Positions 6,643 through 8,314 of a DNA stretch of 8,314 bases are shown here, piece after piece. The stretch lies in contig JAEWVM010000145.1 in assembly GCA_023396615.1 (NCBI GenBank), positions 1 through 8,314 of the forward strand, written 5' to 3'. The notes under the pieces are model-generated. The model was not told where the DNA came from. It made no database searches and saw nothing but the letters and a program-made list of their open reading frames with translations. Source of the stretch: Spirochaetota bacterium. Its GTDB lineage: Bacteria > Spirochaetota > UBA4802 > JAFGJZ01. Within the stretch, counting starts at the first letter, position 1. The number at the start of each line of letters is the position of its first letter. Both the position numbers and the translations under genes were made by a program.

Positions 6643-6984
6643 ATGATTTTCGAAGAAGAAAGACCATGGGGAAAGTGGGAAGAATACATCAACGAAAGTA
6701 ATTACCGGGTCAAGAGAATCATAGTTCATTCCGGCATGAGACTCTCGCTTCAAAAACATATGCTTCGAAGCGAAAACTGGGTCATCGTTCAGGGAAAAGG
6801 TTTATTCTCGCTGAACGGTGAATCAAAAGAAATAACTGCCGGAGATGTAGTTTACATTCCAGTTGAAGGAATACACCAGGTTGAAAATACCGGAGAAGAA
6901 GATTTTATATTTATAGAAACTCAATTAGGCGAATGCATCGAAACTGATATCGTAAGAATCAAAGACGATTGGGGAAGAGTTTAA
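6643..6984 (+). CDS. Standalone mannose-6-phosphate isomerase-type cupin
   Basis: The 113-residue protein matches the C-terminal cupin of bifunctional mannose-1-phosphate guanylyltransferase/mannose-6-phosphate isomerase (ManC/AlgA type) but lacks the nucleotidyltransferase half. Diagnostic parts are ERPWGKWEEY (6-15), YRVKRIIVHSGMRLSLQKHM (21-40), a metal site of Q37, H39, E44 and H78, GDVVYIPVEGIHQVEN (67-82), IETQLGE and the ending TDIVRIKDDWGRV. Known relatives interconvert mannose-6-phosphate and fructose-6-phosphate, feeding GDP-mannose for envelope glycans. Activity of the single-domain form is an inference. I prefer ATG at 6643 over the adjoining TTG at 6640: GGGG at 6633-6636 is six bases from the ATG and only three from the TTG. 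It is the last gene of the plus-strand run, and its stop codon abuts the opposing gene's stop. Confidence 0.9.
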   Translation: MIFEEERPWGKWEEYINESNYRVKRIIVHSGMRLSLQKHMLRSENWVIVQGKGLFSLNGESKEITAGDVVYIPVEGIHQVENTGEEDFIFIETQLGECIETDIVRIKDDWGRV

Positions 6985-6988
6985 TTAA
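6981..6988. repeat. Palindrome TTAATTAA carrying both opposing stop codons
   Basis: The plus-strand TAA of the cupin gene (6982-6984) and the minus-strand TAA of the acetyltransferase gene (6987-6985) sit side by side inside one 8-base palindrome. The convergent genes have no intergenic base, and no rho-independent terminator is visible between them. Confidence 0.9.
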
Positions 6989-7764
6989 TACAAGACTTCC
7001 GGAACAGGTTTAGAATCAATGAACAAATCGGGATTCTTTTGCAGTAACCCGGACACACAATCTATCATTTCACGTGTCTTGCATATTATTGTCCGGGCAT
7101 CGCCGATTTTTATTTCGTGAGCTATTTTATGTTTAAAAAGCAGATTTTCAATCTTGTCATAATTCTGCGATATATCACCATATTTCTGTAGATGAGTCCT
7201 CATCGGCCGTTCAATAATTTCACCGGAATACTTCTTTATCTTTAACGGAAGAAAATCTTCTGACAATCTATCCGGAATATTATTCCATTCTTCCGCGCCA
7301 TGAATGATAGTGTTTGATTTCAAACTGCATCCCAAGAAAACGATTCTTGAATTATTATCATAGAGTTTCCCGTAACATCCTTTTCTCGGACAGGGAGTCG
7401 AAGATTCTTCTTCGCCCGCAGTAAAATCTTCTGCGTTTTTTCCGATAGCAGATACGGAATGTGTCGGATGAAGAGATCTGATAACACCAGCTCGTTTCAG
7501 GAAAACAGAAGAAATAATTCCAACGCACGGCTTTTCAACCATCGGATCAAATAAGATATTATCTTTATTTATCGTTGCCCATGTATGAGCCGGAAAAGTC
7601 AGGAGTCCTTCAGCAAAATATTCAATAAAAGCATCAAGAAGCGTATCTACTCCATTATCTGTTTCACCAACAGCCTTCATAGAAGAATGAACATGAACAG
7701 TGTCAGTAGGTTTTAAACCGCTTCGTTTAATACATTCGATCAAATCGGTTTTGCTGTAAATCAT
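6985..7764 (-). CDS. AAC(3)-family (Antibiotic_NAT-type) N-acetyltransferase
   Basis: The 259-residue cytoplasmic protein has the length and motif order of the AAC(3)/YokD family, which transfers acetyl from acetyl-CoA to an amino group, classically the 3-amino group of aminoglycosides. Visible motifs are DTVHVHSSMKAVGETDNG (21-38), LLTFPAHTW (54-62), GVIRSLHPTHSVSAIGKNAE (93-112) and NTIIHGAEEW (151-160), the last with the conserved His and Glu. Many chromosomal members do not confer resistance and act on other amines or sugars, so I assign no substrate. I chose ATG at 7764 because AGGG at 7773-7770 lies five bases upstream; the in-frame GTG at 7770 overlaps that site. It begins 24 bases after the stop of the gene before it and probably shares its transcript. 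No transfer marks such as an integrase or repeats lie nearby. Confidence 0.88.
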   Translation of the reverse strand: MIYSKTDLIECIKRSGLKPTDTVHVHSSMKAVGETDNGVDTLLDAFIEYFAEGLLTFPAHTWATINKDNILFDPMVEKPCVGIISSVFLKRAGVIRSLHPTHSVSAIGKNAEDFTAGEEESSTPCPRKGCYGKLYDNNSRIVFLGCSLKSNTIIHGAEEWNNIPDRLSEDFLPLKIKKYSGEIIERPMRTHLQKYGDISQNYDKIENLLFKHKIAHEIKIGDARTIICKTREMIDCVSGLLQKNPDLFIDSKPVPEVLY

Positions 7765-7769
7765 ATACA

Positions 7770-7773
7770 CCCT
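7770..7773 (-). promoter_or_regulatory. Ribosome binding site deciding the acetyltransferase start
   Basis: AGGG on the minus strand (7773-7770) is five bases before ATG at 7764. An upstream in-frame GTG at 7770 would use the last base of this motif as its own first base, so it cannot be served by it. Confidence 0.5.
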
Positions 7774-7788
7774 ACGCGTTTGAACACA

Positions 7789-8314
7789 TCAAGAAAACCA
7801 GATTACATCAACCCCGCATTTTTTTGCCTTCATAGAGTATTCATCCATAAGTTTTCCAAAAAAAACTGAAGCCTTAGCATCGGCATTTTTATCAAGTATG
7901 GAAAAAACCTCAGGAGCATAAATGTTTATTTCCGCATCAGCTCCGTTTTTGACAAACATCGAGGCGACTTCTATAGCGCGTGAACAATCAAAAGATCCGC
8001 CCCATGCAACAAGAAGTCTGAAATGAGTATAATCCCTTATTCTTCTGCCGATAGTTTCAGGAATGCAGAATTCGTCTTCTTCATGAACTGTCGGCTGAAC
8101 CGAAGCTATATCTTTTCCAAAGCGAAGAGCCTTAGAAGAATCTGTAGACAAATCATAATTTTGCCGGCATGCCATATCAAACAATACCGCGTCGGTATGA
8201 ATCCCTTTGGCAAAATTCTCGGCAATCATCTTTCCGAAAACTGAAAGCATCTCTTCAGGAACTCCGGCAGATAGAACTCTTCTTCCGAATCCTATAGCCG
8301 TCAAAGCGCGAAGA
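7789..8314 (-). CDS. C-terminal part of an unrecognised alpha/beta protein, cut by window edge
   Basis: 174 codons are visible and the frame stays open to the right edge, so the start lies outside. A TTG at 8304 is in frame but has no ribosome site. I do not recognise the family. The C-terminal half alternates hydrophobic strands and helices: FRLLVAWGGSFDCSRAIEVA (strand plus helix), ADAEINIYAPEVFSIL (strand plus helix) and the final CGVDVIWFS strand. This suggests a Rossmann-like or von Willebrand A-like layered fold, but no nucleotide-binding or metal-site motif is clear enough to name. The N-terminal half looks helical with conserved-looking Cys and His (ACRQNYDLS, TVHEEDEFC). It ends with TGA at 7791-7789, 24 bases before the acetyltransferase start, so the two are likely co-transcribed and may act together. 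Confidence 0.75.
   Translation of the reverse strand, partial: LRALTAIGFGRRVLSAGVPEEMLSVFGKMIAENFAKGIHTDAVLFDMACRQNYDLSTDSSKALRFGKDIASVQPTVHEEDEFCIPETIGRRIRDYTHFRLLVAWGGSFDCSRAIEVASMFVKNGADAEINIYAPEVFSILDKNADAKASVFFGKLMDEYSMKAKKCGVDVIWFS

Noticed and set aside
6519..6759. Short frames on both strands across the VOC-cupin junction
   Set aside because: They overlap two well-supported genes and have no ribosome sites or conserved features.
6985..7764. Acquired aminoglycoside-resistance cassette
   Set aside because: No integron site, insertion sequence or composition break is visible, and many chromosomal family members are not resistance genes.

Overview
The window is a gene-dense bacterial chromosome segment with moderately low GC (about 40% in the sampled coding lines). 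It holds nine protein genes, two of them cut by the window edges. I see no rRNA, tRNA, CRISPR array, insertion sequence or integrase, and no gene-free stretch longer than 187 bases. Lipoprotein-type signal peptides, a membrane-anchored WG-repeat protein and a standalone mannose-phosphate-isomerase cupin suggest a diderm bacterium. Relaxed lipoboxes and the WG-repeat protein would fit a spirochaete-like lineage, but this is a weak inference and the phylum is not established from the sequence.

Left part, minus strand (1-2804): the N-terminal 411 codons of DNA polymerase I (polA), with 5' nuclease and proofreading motifs, lie downstream of a 486-residue membrane-anchored WG-repeat protein. The WG gene is visibly more AT-rich than its neighbours. 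A 187-base divergent region with a good minus-strand promoter candidate separates it from the plus-strand genes.

Middle part, plus strand (2992-6984): a small orphan lipoprotein is followed by a likely four-gene operon. The operon encodes an MscS-type mechanosensitive channel (TTG start), a sulfatase-modifying-factor-fold lipoprotein without the catalytic cysteines, a VOC/glyoxalase-family metalloenzyme with all four metal ligands, and a single-domain mannose-6-phosphate-isomerase-type cupin. A near-consensus promoter with an inverted repeat lying across its -35 box and spacer precedes the channel gene.

Right part, minus strand (6985-8314): an AAC(3)-family N-acetyltransferase follows the C-terminal part of an unrecognised alpha/beta protein, probably in one transcription unit. 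It ends exactly where the cupin gene ends, on a shared palindrome TTAATTAA that carries both stop codons.

The core genes belong to known families. The points worth a second look are regulatory architecture, an apparently non-catalytic SUMF1-fold lipoprotein, the unusual operon membership and the compositionally distinct WG gene. I found no clear defence, mobile or otherwise novel multi-gene system.
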